Part shown: positions 45,442 to 54,880 of the stretch, piece by piece
Layout of the letters: every line of letters begins with the position of its first letter
Numbering within the stretch: position 1 is the stretch's first letter
From: Belliella kenyensis
Lineage (GTDB): Bacteria; Bacteroidota; Bacteroidia; Cytophagales; Cyclobacteriaceae
Length of the DNA: 64,000 nucleotides
NCBI RefSeq assembly: GCF_022549675.1
Contig: NZ_JAKZGR010000019.1
Location: 1 to 64,000 of the forward strand
Reading direction: 5' to 3'
Translations under genes and position numbers: made by a program
Notes under the pieces: generated by a model
Databases searched by the model: none
What the model was told of the DNA's origin: nothing
What the model saw: only the letters and a program-made list of their open reading frames with translations

Positions 45442-45921
45442 TCAAGCTTTTCTTTTGAATGACCAAGTGATATAAAACCGAGCCACAGGCTCTCCTGATT
45501 TATTTGTTCCTGTAGAGATCATAGTTAATTTCCCTGTTTCACCTACTTTCATGTGATCAATTATTTGCGTCAACTCACTACCTTGATCACAAGAGAAAAT
45601 GATTTTTTCATTAGCTTTTTTTAAAAATTCTGCCTTAAAATCAACCACAAGCATGCTAAATTTTCCTTTCCCCGCCATGGCAAGGTGGCAAAGTGCGCCA
45701 GTAGTCAATTCACCAGCTCCAGCCAATGCTGCAAAGTAAATTGATCGGAATGGATTCTGACTTCTCCAGAAGAAAGGAATACTCAATTTGCACGTTTGAA
45801 GATTGAGCTCTATGATTCTCAATCTCCAAAAAACTGCGGATGGTAATTTGAAAAACATGGCCCACCAAAATACAAATGGGTTCGTCATTTTACTTTGGTA
45901 GGATTTGGCTTCTTTATTCAT
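45442..45921 (-). CDS. DUF4442 hotdog-fold protein
   Basis: The protein has 159 residues matching DUF4442, a branch of the thioesterase hotdog superfamily: NPFVFWWAMFFKLPSAVFWRLRI, the FFWRSQNPFRSIYFAALAGAGELTTG helix and the closing ARFYITWSFK strand. It may hydrolyse acyl-CoA or bind acyl groups, but catalytic residues cannot be assigned. It is a monocistronic gene diverging from the M48 peptidase gene. Confidence 0.85.
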   Translation of the reverse strand: MNKEAKSYQSKMTNPFVFWWAMFFKLPSAVFWRLRIIELNLQTCKLSIPFFWRSQNPFRSIYFAALAGAGELTTGALCHLAMAGKGKFSMLVVDFKAEFLKKANEKIIFSCDQGSELTQIIDHMKVGETGKLTMISTGTNKSGEPVARFYITWSFKRKA

Positions 45922-46024
45922 GGTTAAGTTGGTGTAAGTCTAAGGGCAAATTAAAAGAAATAAAATAATTTTTTTTTGAAATGGCATCTTTTTTGGTGAA
46001 TTTCGTGCAAAATATGAAGAGCAT

Positions 46025-46831
46025 ATGATTAGGAAAATTTCCATTTTGTTTTTAATTGGGTTGATCACTTATTCTTGCGCCAAAGTGCCATTAAGTGGTA
46101 GAAGTCAACTCAGCCTGGTAGGTAATTCAGAAATCCTACCCATGTCTTATGAGCAATACTCACAAGTTTTAGCTGAAAGTAAAGTTGTGACCAATACCGC
46201 AGAGGGTCAAATGGTCGCGAGGGTAGGTAGAAGGATAGCCGATGCAGTCTCCAAGTACATGACAGAAAGAGGTTATGCTGATGCCCTAGAAGGTTTCAAG
46301 TGGGAGTTCAATCTCCTAGAAAGTGAACAAATAAATGCATGGTGTATGCCTGGAGGTAAAGTAGCTTTTTACACTGGTATCATGCCGATATGTAAGGATG
46401 AAACAGGTGTAGCAGTAGTAATGGGTCATGAAGTAGCTCACGCAGTTGCGAGCCACGCCCGTGAAAGAATGTCAAATGGCCTAGTACTCAATGGACTTAT
46501 TGGTGGTGTTCAAGTAGCAATGGGGCAGAATCCTTCTTTGACCCAAAATATTTTCTTACAAGCTGTAGGCTATGGAGGTCAACTTGGCATGCTGAGTTTT
46601 TCCCGAAGACATGAGTTGGAAGCAGATCAGTTGGGTCTCGATTTTATGGCTTTAGCAGGATACGATCCTAGAAAAGCTCCAGCATTTTGGGAAAGAATGA
46701 ACGCCGGAGCAAGTGGAAACAGGCCACCTGATTTTCTGTCAACTCACCCTGGTCCAAATAGGCGTATCGAAGAGCTGAATAAGCAGATGCCAAAATCAAT
46801 GGAATATTACGAGAAAAGTAATAAGCAATAG
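46025..46831 (+). CDS. M48-family metallopeptidase lipoprotein
   Basis: The protein has 268 residues. The lipobox TYSC puts the lipidated Cys at residue 18. Zinc ligands lie in MGHEVAHA (His135, Glu136, His139) with the third ligand in RHELEADQLG near residue 195. This is the LoiP/YcaL/BepA-like group of periplasmic metallopeptidases, which degrade or help mature outer-membrane proteins. The TPR region of BepA is absent. A symmetrical terminator follows, shared with the converging altronate dehydratase gene. Confidence 0.92.
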   Translation: MIRKISILFLIGLITYSCAKVPLSGRSQLSLVGNSEILPMSYEQYSQVLAESKVVTNTAEGQMVARVGRRIADAVSKYMTERGYADALEGFKWEFNLLESEQINAWCMPGGKVAFYTGIMPICKDETGVAVVMGHEVAHAVASHARERMSNGLVLNGLIGGVQVAMGQNPSLTQNIFLQAVGYGGQLGMLSFSRRHELEADQLGLDFMALAGYDPRKAPAFWERMNAGASGNRPPDFLSTHPGPNRRIEELNKQMPKSMEYYEKSNKQ

Positions 46832-46854
46832 TTTTTTAGAATCTTAAAAAGAAG

Positions 46855-46880
46855 TGCCCGAGATTGATCTCGGGCATTTA
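46855..46880. terminator. Bidirectional terminator
   Basis: TGCCCGAGA (46855-46863) pairs perfectly with TCTCGGGCA (46868-46876) across a TTGA loop, followed by TTTACTTTTAT, between two converging genes. Confidence 0.85.
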
Positions 46881-46883
46881 CTT

Positions 46884-48530
46884 TTATAAGGAAACTCCTC
46901 TTTTCCAAGGAATAAAGTCATCTTGTTCCAATAGCTGCGCTTTGGTTTTCATCTCCCCACTTGCTACCTTGATGATGTGTTCTAGCATTTCTTCACCCAT
47001 TTCTGGAATTGATTTTTCTCCTGAGATAATGCCCCCAGTGTTCACATCAATGATGTCAGGCATTTTTTCTGCAAGTTTGCTATTGGATGATACCTTGATC
47101 ACTGGCGTGATGGGATTACCAGTAGGAGTCCCTAGACCAGTGGTAAATAAGATAATGTTAGCGCCAGAACCTGCCATTGCTGTAGTACTTTCTACATCAT
47201 TACCGGGAGTACATAGCAAGTTCAATCCAGCTTTGGTAGCATATTCTGTATAATCTAAGACATCTACCACTGGTGAATTACCTCCTTTTTTTGCTGCTCC
47301 GGATGACTTCATGGCATCAGTAATCAGTCCATCCTTGATGTTGCCAGGTGATGGATTCATGTCAAACCCTGATCCTACAGCTTCCGCAGAAGCTGCATAA
47401 GCAATCATCAATTTGCTGAATTTTTTGGCGATGGTATCATCCACGCATCTATTGATTAGTTCTTGCTCTACACCGCACAGTTCTGGGAATTCAGATAGTA
47501 TGGATTTACCACCCAACGCAACAATCAGATCTGATACATGACCTACAGCTGGGTTTGCAGAAATTCCAGAAAATCCATCTGAACCGCCACATTCTAAACC
47601 AATAGTTAGTTTGCTCAATGGCGCTGGCTTTCTTTGGATTTGGTCAGCTTCTGTCATAGCAAGGAAGGTTTGCTTTATGGCTAAAGATAGCAATTGTTGC
47701 TCCGTGCCTTCCTTTTGTTGTTCAAGTATAATAACTGGCTTGGTCAGTTTTGAATTCAGTTTATTAATTTTTTCTTGTAGTATAGCTGGTTGTGCATTTT
47801 GACAGCCCAAACTAAGGATGGTAGCACCTGCTACATTGGGGTTGTGGATATAGCCTGCTATCAAAGCGCAAAGTGCATCAGAGTCTTGTCGAATTCCTCC
47901 ACAGCCACCTTGGTGGGTCAAAAATTTAATTCCATCGATATTATGGAATAGCTTTTGATCTTTTTTTTCTAATACCTGTGTCACTTCTAAAGCTTCAATA
48001 GCTTCTTTTTTACCACGCTTGTACAACTCAGCCATTTGTTGCACAAGACTTTTGAAAGGGTTTGGTTTGCTGAATCCGAGTTCTTCTACGAATGCTTGTT
48101 TGATTATCTCTACGTTTCGGTTTTCGCAAAAAACAAGCGGTACCACAATCCAGTAATTGGCTGTTCCTACTTGGCCGTCTTCTCTATAAAATCCATCAAA
48201 AGTTCTATTTTTGAACTTGCTGATATCGGGTTTTTCCCAGTCAGTGGTTTCGGTTTTTTCACTAAATGTATTGGCTTCATGATGTACATTAGAAGTAGTG
48301 AGAACAGCACCTTGGGGGATTTCGTGAACTGCTTTTCCCACCATAGAACCATACATATAAATTATTCCACCTTTGGGGATATATTCTAAAGCGAATTTGT
48401 GTTTTGCAGCTATATGGTTCTTTAAAATGATGTTTTTATCTTGAAATTGAATATTTTCGCCTGAGTCTAAATCCGTCAAGGCTACCAAGACATTGTCTAG
48501 TGGATGAATTTGTAAAAACCTATGGTTCAT
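46884..48530 (-). CDS. uxaA: Altronate dehydratase family protein
   Basis: The protein has 548 residues, the length of full UxaA enzymes. The N-terminal SAF-type domain (about 1-95, FLQIHPLDNVLVALTDL) is followed by the large catalytic part (DGFYREDGQVGTANYWIVVP, LTHQGGCGGIRQDSDALC, IGLECGGSDGFSGISANPAVG, NLLCTPGNDVESTTAMAGSGANIILF). The conserved Cys and His residues probably bind the iron used in dehydration of D-altronate to 2-keto-3-deoxygluconate; galactarate-type substrates are possible. It is divergent from kdgK, with a LacI-type operator between them, so it belongs to the uronate regulon. Confidence 0.9.
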   Translation of the reverse strand: MNHRFLQIHPLDNVLVALTDLDSGENIQFQDKNIILKNHIAAKHKFALEYIPKGGIIYMYGSMVGKAVHEIPQGAVLTTSNVHHEANTFSEKTETTDWEKPDISKFKNRTFDGFYREDGQVGTANYWIVVPLVFCENRNVEIIKQAFVEELGFSKPNPFKSLVQQMAELYKRGKKEAIEALEVTQVLEKKDQKLFHNIDGIKFLTHQGGCGGIRQDSDALCALIAGYIHNPNVAGATILSLGCQNAQPAILQEKINKLNSKLTKPVIILEQQKEGTEQQLLSLAIKQTFLAMTEADQIQRKPAPLSKLTIGLECGGSDGFSGISANPAVGHVSDLIVALGGKSILSEFPELCGVEQELINRCVDDTIAKKFSKLMIAYAASAEAVGSGFDMNPSPGNIKDGLITDAMKSSGAAKKGGNSPVVDVLDYTEYATKAGLNLLCTPGNDVESTTAMAGSGANIILFTTGLGTPTGNPITPVIKVSSNSKLAEKMPDIIDVNTGGIISGEKSIPEMGEEMLEHIIKVASGEMKTKAQLLEQDDFIPWKRGVSL

Positions 48531-48547
48531 TGATAATTTTGTTTATA

Positions 48548-48567
48548 TTGCGCAATCGATTGCACAA
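48548..48567. promoter_or_regulatory. LacI-type operator in the uxaA/kdgK control region
   Basis: TTGCGCAATCGATTGCACAA is a palindrome with one mismatched pair and a central GCAATCGATTGC that is perfect. The CG centre and flanks fit operators of LacI-family regulators. It starts 18 bases upstream of the uxaA start codon and lies 68 bases upstream of kdgK, so one bound regulator could control both directions. The regulator gene is not in the window. Confidence 0.65.
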
Positions 48568-48634
48568 TTTATGCAAAAGTTTAGGAAACAAAAAAATAAT
48601 AAAGCATTAATTTAAGCTCAGCAATAATAAAAAG

Positions 48635-49630
48635 ATGAAAGTAAAGGTAATTACCCTTGGAGAAGTCATGATGAGGCTTAGTACGCCAGGTCATGAGCGC
48701 TTTCTTCAATCAGATCAGTTCAATATAGTGTATGGAGGAGCAGAAGCTAATGTTTCCGTATCTCTTGCTCAATGGGGCATAGATACTCAGCATGTGACAG
48801 TGTTTCCGCCTCATGATCTTGGCAAGGCTGCCACTCAATACCTTAGACAGATGGGGGTGGGTATAGATCATGTTTATACTGCTCCAGGAAGATTGGGGCT
48901 CTATTTTCTAGAGAACGGCTCTATGCAGCGGTCTTCCAAAATCATCTATGATAGATTCGATTCGGCTTTTGCCAATTTTGATGCAAGGCAAGTAGATTGG
49001 GACCTAATATTTGATGGCGCAAGCTGGTTTCATTGGACTGGAATTACTCCAGCACTCTCACAATACGCAGCTGACATGACTTTGGCTGCACTTCAAGCTG
49101 CTAGTAGTAAAGGTTTGATGATCAGTGGAGATATAAACTATAGGAGGAATCTTTGGCAATATGGTAAAGGTCCACTAGATATAATGCCTGAACTTATTAA
49201 ATATACGCAGGTGATCGTCGCTGGATTAGCAGATTTTGAAAACTGTATGGAAATCAATTCTTCAAGTTATGAAGAGGCTTGTGTAGCTGCGAAAAAAGCA
49301 TTTCCTCAGATCAAATACATCACTTCCACAGAAAGAGACGCTGTGTCAGCCTCAGAAAATGGACTTCACGCACTATTATGGAACGGAGAAAAATTGCTCA
49401 AGTCAAAAACATACCAAATGACTCATATAATAGACAGAGTAGGTGGAGGTGATGCCTACATGGCTGGTTTGATCTATGGTCTTTTACATCATAAAGATCA
49501 AGAAGCACTTGAATTTGCCGTTGCAGCTTCTGTGCTCAAGCACAGTATACCGGGTGATGCTAACTTGGTTAGTCTTGAGGAAGTTCAAGCCTTAGTAAGA
49601 GGAGAGCATGTTGGGAAGCTTCTGAGGTAA
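48635..49630 (+). CDS. kdgK: 2-dehydro-3-deoxygluconokinase
   Basis: The protein has 331 residues and a PfkB/ribokinase fold. The N-terminal ITLGEVMMRLSTPGHERFLQ and YGGAEANVSVSLAQWG form the sugar site. The C-terminal DRVGGGDAYMAGLIYGLL carries the catalytic Asp and anion hole (the usual pattern is GAGDAF). It should phosphorylate KDG to KDPG with ATP, directly downstream of the altronate dehydratase reaction. It is divergent from uxaA and in the same direction as the aldolase and transporter genes. Confidence 0.92.
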   Translation: MKVKVITLGEVMMRLSTPGHERFLQSDQFNIVYGGAEANVSVSLAQWGIDTQHVTVFPPHDLGKAATQYLRQMGVGIDHVYTAPGRLGLYFLENGSMQRSSKIIYDRFDSAFANFDARQVDWDLIFDGASWFHWTGITPALSQYAADMTLAALQAASSKGLMISGDINYRRNLWQYGKGPLDIMPELIKYTQVIVAGLADFENCMEINSSSYEEACVAAKKAFPQIKYITSTERDAVSASENGLHALLWNGEKLLKSKTYQMTHIIDRVGGGDAYMAGLIYGLLHHKDQEALEFAVAASVLKHSIPGDANLVSLEEVQALVRGEHVGKLLR

Positions 49631-49816
49631 AGGCAGGGTAAAAAAACGAATTCTTGTATAAAGTATGATGTACCAAGTACAAAGTACCATGAGGTAATTC
49701 TTAAACCTGAGCAAGGTTTTTCAATCTAATCCAGTTAGCATTTCAGGACTAAAGTAAAATCTACAATCTACAATCTAATCCCAATAGTTATAGGGACTAC
49801 AATCATAATCATAACA

Positions 49817-50476
49817 ATGAATCAACAGAAAAACATTCTTCAAGCTATGCAGGAAACGGGTATGATACCTGTATTCAATCATCCAGACATTGAAGTTGCA
49901 AAATCAGTATTGAAATCAGCATATGAAGCTGGAGTAAGAGTTTTTGAGTTTACTAATAGGGAGACCAATGCATTTGAAGTATTCAAAGCTTTGAAAATCT
50001 ATAGTGAATCATTTGAGGGGCTATATTTGGGAATAGGTACCATTTTTACTGTAAAAGATGCCCAGCAGTTCCTATTTGCTGGAGCTGATTTTATAGTTTC
50101 TCCAGCATTGATCCCAGAGGTGATTCATTATTGCAATATGAAAAGTGTACTCTGGATTCCTGGATGTGCGACCATATCTGAAGTATTTCAAGCCAAAACT
50201 TTAGGGGCACAGCTGGTCAAGGCATTTCCTGGGAATTTGATTGGAGCTGGATTCGTCAAGGCTGTAAAATCTGTAATGCCTGATGTCAATATCATGCCTA
50301 CAGGTGGTGTAGAACCTTCTTCAGACAATCTCATCACATGGTTTGACGCGGGTGTATATTGTGTAGGGATGGGTTCTCAGCTATTCGAGAAGCAAGTCAT
50401 CAGTTCGGGGCAATATCAAGTACTTGAAGAAAAAATAAGTGCTACACTTACATTAATTCGAAAGATTAGATCTTAA
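49817..50476 (+). CDS. kdgA: KDPG aldolase
   Basis: The protein has 219 residues of the class I KDPG/KHG aldolase family (also called eda). The catalytic Glu is in VRVFEFTNR and the Schiff-base Lys in LVKAFPGNLIG; the phosphate site IMPTGGVEPSSDNL is intact. It cleaves KDPG to pyruvate and glyceraldehyde 3-phosphate, the last step of the encoded uronate route. It is separated from kdgK by 186 bases of gene-free repeat-like DNA (with GTACCAAGTACAAAGTACC and a decayed palindrome near 49780), so it may have its own promoter. The TRAP transporter genes follow within 24 bases. Confidence 0.92.
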   Translation: MNQQKNILQAMQETGMIPVFNHPDIEVAKSVLKSAYEAGVRVFEFTNRETNAFEVFKALKIYSESFEGLYLGIGTIFTVKDAQQFLFAGADFIVSPALIPEVIHYCNMKSVLWIPGCATISEVFQAKTLGAQLVKAFPGNLIGAGFVKAVKSVMPDVNIMPTGGVEPSSDNLITWFDAGVYCVGMGSQLFEKQVISSGQYQVLEEKISATLTLIRKIRS

Positions 50477-50500
50477 AATTCAACCCAAAATACAGTTTTA

Positions 50501-51481
50501 ATGAAATTTAAGCTTAGTGTTTTAATCTTTATCATGGTCTTTGTGATCACAGCTTGCAAGGGTCCAGGCGGAGTAAGGGTCATCAAGCTGGGGCATGGGC
50601 TAGGAGTGACTCATCCAGTGCACGAAGCCATGGTTTTTATGGCGGACAAGCTCAAGGAAAAGTCAAATGGTGAAATGATCATCAAGATTTATCCAAATCA
50701 ACAGCTTGGATCAGAGCGAGAATTGGTTGAGCTTCTACAAATAGGAAGTCTTGGGATGACTAAGGTCTCATCAGCTGTAATGGAGAGTTTTGCTCCCAAG
50801 CTTCAAGTGCTCAGTATGCCTTATTTGTTCACTGATGATGCGCATAGGGACATAATCCTTAAAGGACCTATTGGAAAGCAATTACTTTTGGATGGAGAAG
50901 ACTTTTGGTTAAGAGGATTGTGCTACTACGATGCTGGCAAAAGGAGCTTTTATACTAAAAGTAAACCCGTATCAAGCCCAGAAGACTTGAAAGGCCTAAA
51001 GATTAGGGTAATGGAAAGTAATACAGCCATCAATATGGTAAAGAATTTTGGTGGTTCACCAACTCCAGTATCCTATGGCGAACTCTATACAGCCTTGCAA
51101 CAAGGGATAGTAGATGGTGCGGAGAACAATCCTCCAAGTCTTTTCACTTCTAGACACTATGAAGTGTGCAAATACTACTCTATCAATGAGCATACGGCGA
51201 TCCCTGATATCATGATCATCAGCACCAAGGTCTGGAATCTACTTTCTGATCAAGAGAAACAGTGGCTACAAGAAGCAGCAGATGAGTCAGCCACTTACCA
51301 ATATAAAATCTGGGCAGAATCAGTAGAAGAGTCTTTGACCGAAATGGAAAAAGCTGGTGTAGAAATCATCTATCCAAAGCACGATGGATTTAGAGAGGCT
51401 GTGGAGAGTATGTATGAAGCCCTTAAAGTCTCAGATCCTCAGCTATATGCTGTAGTAGATCAAATTAGAAAAACCCAATAA
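50501..51481 (+). CDS. dctP: TRAP transporter solute-binding protein (DctP type)
   Basis: The protein has 326 residues with a lipoprotein signal ending VITAC (Cys19). The DctP fold features include LGHGLGVTHPVHEAMVFMADK, IKIYPNQQLGSERELVELL, the MPYLFTD strand, LKGLKIRVMESNTAINMVKNFGG with the conserved Arg that salt-bridges substrate carboxylates, and ALQQGIVDGAENNP. It should capture an acidic sugar. Clustering with uxaA, kdgK and kdgA suggests hexuronate or a related sugar acid. A lipid anchor is less usual for TRAP binding proteins but known in this phylum. Confidence 0.92.
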   Translation: MKFKLSVLIFIMVFVITACKGPGGVRVIKLGHGLGVTHPVHEAMVFMADKLKEKSNGEMIIKIYPNQQLGSERELVELLQIGSLGMTKVSSAVMESFAPKLQVLSMPYLFTDDAHRDIILKGPIGKQLLLDGEDFWLRGLCYYDAGKRSFYTKSKPVSSPEDLKGLKIRVMESNTAINMVKNFGGSPTPVSYGELYTALQQGIVDGAENNPPSLFTSRHYEVCKYYSINEHTAIPDIMIISTKVWNLLSDQEKQWLQEAADESATYQYKIWAESVEESLTEMEKAGVEIIYPKHDGFREAVESMYEALKVSDPQLYAVVDQIRKTQ

Positions 51482-51501
51482 TATTCCAAAATATAGGTTA
51501 C

Positions 51502-51990
51502 ATGTTTAGTGAAAAAATGAAAATATTTACAGACAAAATCATGTCATCAGCATTGATCATGTTGATGGGCTTGATGGTTTTGAATGTAACTTGGCAAGTA
51601 TTGTCTAGGTATTTGCTACAAAGTCCAAGTTCTTTTACAGATGAACTTTCAAGATATATGCTCATTTGGCTAGGTATGCTTGGGGCAGCATATGTAGCAG
51701 GTCAAAATCAACACCTTGCCATAGACATTGTATTGCGTAGATTGGAAGGTCAGGCAAAAGCTCGGTTGCAGTTATTGATCAATGTTTTGATAATCTTTTT
51801 TGCATTGATTGCTATGGTTTTTGGGGGGAGCAATTTGGTCTATATCACGATGATGCTAGGTCAGAAGTCAGCCACTTTGCAGATCCCACTTGCCATTGTT
51901 TATGGAATTATTCCTTTCAGTGGATTATTGGTAATTTATTATCAATTGGTCTTTATTTTTCAAATGATGAGAACTTCTAAAGGAATTTAA
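51502..51990 (+). CDS. dctQ: TRAP transporter small membrane subunit (DctQ type)
   Basis: The protein has 162 residues and four membrane helices. The DctQ signature VLSRYLLQSPSSFTDELSRYMLIWLGMLGAAY is present. It joins the large DctM subunit to form the Na+-driven TRAP transporter. It lies between the binding protein and DctM genes with gaps of 20 and 1 bases. Confidence 0.92.
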   Translation: MFSEKMKIFTDKIMSSALIMLMGLMVLNVTWQVLSRYLLQSPSSFTDELSRYMLIWLGMLGAAYVAGQNQHLAIDIVLRRLEGQAKARLQLLINVLIIFFALIAMVFGGSNLVYITMMLGQKSATLQIPLAIVYGIIPFSGLLVIYYQLVFIFQMMRTSKGI

Positions 51991-51991
51991 A

Positions 51992-53287
51992 ATGGAGTAC
52001 ATAAGCATTATCATTCTCGTTTTGACATTTGTCACGCTGATGGGGATTGGCGTTCCTGTAGCTTGGAGTTTAGGGCTTTCAAGTTTATTGACGCTTTTGG
52101 TTTCTGTGACATTTATGCCCTCTGCTACCACCATAGCTCAGCGAATGGGGACAGGATTAGATAGTTTTTCTTTATTAGCTATACCTTTCTTCGTACTTGC
52201 AGGGGAGATAATGAATAGAGGAGGGATTGCCAATAGGTTGATAGAATTGGCGAAAGCAATCACAGGAAGACTTCCTGGAGGACTATTATATGTCAATGTG
52301 ATAGCTGCCATGCTTTTCGGTGCCATCGCTGGATCAGCCGCAGCAGCAGCCTCAGCCATTGGTGGTATACTTGGCAAAAGAATGGAAAAGGAAGGCTATC
52401 CTAAAGAACTTGGTGCAGCTGTCAATATCACTTCATCAACTACAGGTTTGATCATTCCTCCATCGAATATCCTTATTGTATATTCATTGGCTTCGGGGGG
52501 TGTTTCGATTGCAGCCCTGTTTATAGCAGGCTATATTCCAGGTATTTTTATAGGACTTTTGCTCATGCTCACTGCTGCAATTTTTGTAAAAAGAAAAAAT
52601 TTACCTGGTGGTGATGTCACTTCGGTCAAGGATTTGATTAGTAAATTTCTCAAGGCTTTTCCAAGCTTGATGCTGTTGGTAGTAGTCATGGGAGGGATCG
52701 TTGGTGGGGTTTTTACCGCAACTGAAGCTTCTGCAATTGCAGTGATATATACCTTAGGGCTCTCGTTTTTTTACAAAGAATTGAAGTGGAAAGAACTACC
52801 CGCTATACTTTTAAAGTCCTCAGAGACTACAGCGGTAGTGATGTTATTGATTGCGACTTCGATGAGTATGTCTTGGGTGATGTCTAGTGAAGACATTCCA
52901 CAGTCTATTTCTTCTGCATTATTGTCTATGAGTGATAACATCTGGGTGATTTTATTACTCATTAATATTCTCTTGCTATTTGTCGGCATCTTTATGGATA
53001 TGACTCCAGCGGTCTTGATATTTACACCGATATTTCTTCCCATAGTGACTGCATTAGGGATTGACCCTGTTCACTTTGGTATTATCATGATCCTCAACCT
53101 ATGTATTGGCTTGTGTACGCCACCTGTAGGGTCAGTCTTGTTCATTGGTGTGGGGGTTGCTCAAACAAGTATAGAAAAAGTTGTCAAACCATTGGTGCCT
53201 TTTTTTATTGCTATGATCTTAGGACTTATTGTGATTACCGTTTGGCCTAGTTTGACACTTTGGTTGCCAAGAATGTTTGGCTTATAA
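51992..53287 (+). CDS. dctM: TRAP transporter large membrane subunit (DctM type)
   Basis: The protein has 431 residues and about eleven membrane segments. Family elements include GIGVPVAWSLGLSS, the PFFVLAGEIMNRGGIANRLI loop, GAIAGSAAAAASAIGGIL, TSSTTGLIIPPSN and the late NLCIGLCTPPVGSVLFIG, which form the Na+ and substrate sites. It is the transport pore of the sugar-acid TRAP system, and the last gene of the operon before a terminator. Confidence 0.93.
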   Translation: MEYISIIILVLTFVTLMGIGVPVAWSLGLSSLLTLLVSVTFMPSATTIAQRMGTGLDSFSLLAIPFFVLAGEIMNRGGIANRLIELAKAITGRLPGGLLYVNVIAAMLFGAIAGSAAAAASAIGGILGKRMEKEGYPKELGAAVNITSSTTGLIIPPSNILIVYSLASGGVSIAALFIAGYIPGIFIGLLLMLTAAIFVKRKNLPGGDVTSVKDLISKFLKAFPSLMLLVVVMGGIVGGVFTATEASAIAVIYTLGLSFFYKELKWKELPAILLKSSETTAVVMLLIATSMSMSWVMSSEDIPQSISSALLSMSDNIWVILLLINILLLFVGIFMDMTPAVLIFTPIFLPIVTALGIDPVHFGIIMILNLCIGLCTPPVGSVLFIGVGVAQTSIEKVVKPLVPFFIAMILGLIVITVWPSLTLWLPRMFGL

Positions 53288-53322
53288 AAGAACTCGTTAA
53301 TTTAATGGTTAATAATTTGAGG

Positions 53323-53352
53323 AAAAGGGCTGACCGGTGGTTGGCCTTTTTT
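53323..53352 (+). terminator. Probable terminator of the TRAP operon
   Basis: AAAAGGGCTGACC pairs imperfectly with GGTTGGCCTTTT (one bulge, G-U pairs), followed by TTTTATTT. Confidence 0.6.
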
Positions 53353-53411
53353 TATTTCCTAAAGTCCTCAATAAATTTGTAATAGATTATGATGAAAAAT
53401 ATTAATATGTA

Positions 53412-53551
53412 TATTCGGAACTTTGCCAGTAACATTGAGAAAATCTGATTTACCTAATTACCGATATTAATTGATATTGGATACTTATGGATATTGATCA
53501 TTAACAACCTGTTGAGCCATTGAATTGAAGTTGCTGGCAAAAAAGCGTATA
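53412..53551. mobile_element. 140-bp palindromic dispersed element, copy 2
   Basis: It has the same length and arrangement as 21623-21762, with ends TATTCG..TTTGCCAGTAAC and GTTGCTGGCAAA..CGTATA. The central 60 bases include TTAACAACCTGTTGAGCCA, identical in both copies. It is intergenic, between the TRAP terminator and a lipoprotein gene. Confidence 0.75.
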
Positions 53552-53706
53552 ATCAGATTATGTTTAGCTAATGAAAGTATTTGGTGAATTTTCTTTCAAA
53601 ATCTTGATGGTTCTGGAGTTGTTTATTTTGTAGCTTTGAATAGACAATAAGCTGGTATATCTTGAGAAAGTTTACCTCTTTTCTTTACTCTCACTTTCCT
53701 TCATCT

Positions 53707-54600
53707 ATGCTCAATTTAAATCGATATTTTACCATAATCAGCCTGAGTGTTGTTTTTGCATGTACTTCTTCAGAAGTAAGTCATTATGCAATAGAAGAGA
53801 CTGATCACCAAAAAGAGATTTCTACTTGGTATAGTGATAGGATGAGCTCATTGAAGTCTGAGAATGGATGGCTCAACTTGGTAGGTCTACATTGGTTTGA
53901 AGAGGACACCCTTCAAGCATCGGAATTGGATGTACCTGATTTTCCAATGATGGGCATTTGGTACACCTCTGCTGGCAAAGTCTACTTTGAGCCAGCACTG
54001 GATAATGTGAAAATTGGTAATGAAGTGATCCATAATCAAGTGTTGATTTTTGATCCAGAACTAGATTTGGCTTCTACTTTGATTTATGAAGACTTTCGTA
54101 TCACTCCTCTGCAACGTGGAGAATTGACAGGTTTGAGAATAAGGGATTTGTCAGCGAATCAGGTTCAAGAATTCACAGGGATTGAGAGGTTTCCTGTTTC
54201 TTTAGATTGGAGGATGATAGCAGAGTTTGTACCTTATGTTCCTGTAAAAGAAATCCCCATATCCAATGTCTTGGGTCAAACATACCCAGCAAAGGCTTTG
54301 GGGTATTTGAGATTTGATTATGAAGGCAAAGCGTATCAATTGGATGCGCTGGAAGAGGGAGATCAGCTATTTTTAATTTTTGCAGATGGTACAAGTGGAG
54401 CTGAGACGTATGGAGGTGGTAGATACTTGTATGTAAATAAGGCAGATTCTTCTGGCAAAGTAGTTCTAGATTTCAATAAAGCCTTTAATCCACCATGTGT
54501 GTTTACACCATTTGCAACATGTCCATTACCACCTAGGCAAAACATACTAACCTTAGCAATAGAGGCAGGTGAGAAGTATTGGGAAAAGGTAAAGGATTGA
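53707..54600 (+). CDS. DUF1684 lipoprotein
   Basis: The ATG at 53707 is chosen (297 residues), because it starts a proper lipoprotein signal (SLSVVFAC). The frame extends 15 codons upstream to a TTG. Family features include EISTWYSDRMSSLKSENGWLNLVGLHWFEE and the C-terminal FADGTSGAETYGGGRYLY with FNKAFNPPCVFTPFATCPLPP, both highly conserved in DUF1684. The domain is beta-rich and uncharacterised, often secreted in Bacteroidota. It is monocistronic. Confidence 0.88.
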   Translation: MLNLNRYFTIISLSVVFACTSSEVSHYAIEETDHQKEISTWYSDRMSSLKSENGWLNLVGLHWFEEDTLQASELDVPDFPMMGIWYTSAGKVYFEPALDNVKIGNEVIHNQVLIFDPELDLASTLIYEDFRITPLQRGELTGLRIRDLSANQVQEFTGIERFPVSLDWRMIAEFVPYVPVKEIPISNVLGQTYPAKALGYLRFDYEGKAYQLDALEEGDQLFLIFADGTSGAETYGGGRYLYVNKADSSGKVVLDFNKAFNPPCVFTPFATCPLPPRQNILTLAIEAGEKYWEKVKD

Positions 54601-54813
54601 AATCAAGAGCATTAATTTTTTTATGAATCGCTTCCAGTAAACTAAGTGATAACCAATTTTTCACTGTATGATCTTGTTTTTAAGGAAGTATAAAATTATT
54701 TTTAGTTTGAGCGTTTTCGATTGTCAATAGATCAAATGGAGTATGTTTTCAAACTATTACATGGTTATATTGAAATGATTTTGGTTACACAGCCAAAGAT
54801 TATTTGCTATTTA

Positions 54814-54843
54814 TTGCTTGCTAGCTGAATAATAATATATTTG
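54814..54843 (+). promoter_or_regulatory. Bacteroidota-type promoter for hppA
   Basis: TTG (54814-54816), 19 bases, then TATATTTG (54836-54843) matches TTG-N19-TAnnTTTG exactly, 37 bases before the hppA start. Confidence 0.7.
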
Positions 54844-54880
54844 TTAGAAAGTCACTATAACAATAAACCAAAATAATCTT

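Noticed and set aside
49770-49800. GTTATAGGGA string near kdgA as another cassette end
   Set aside because: It forms part of a decayed copy of the CCGATAGCTATCGG palindrome family (CCCAATAGTTATAGGG), has no inverted partner, and the flanking genes belong to one pathway.
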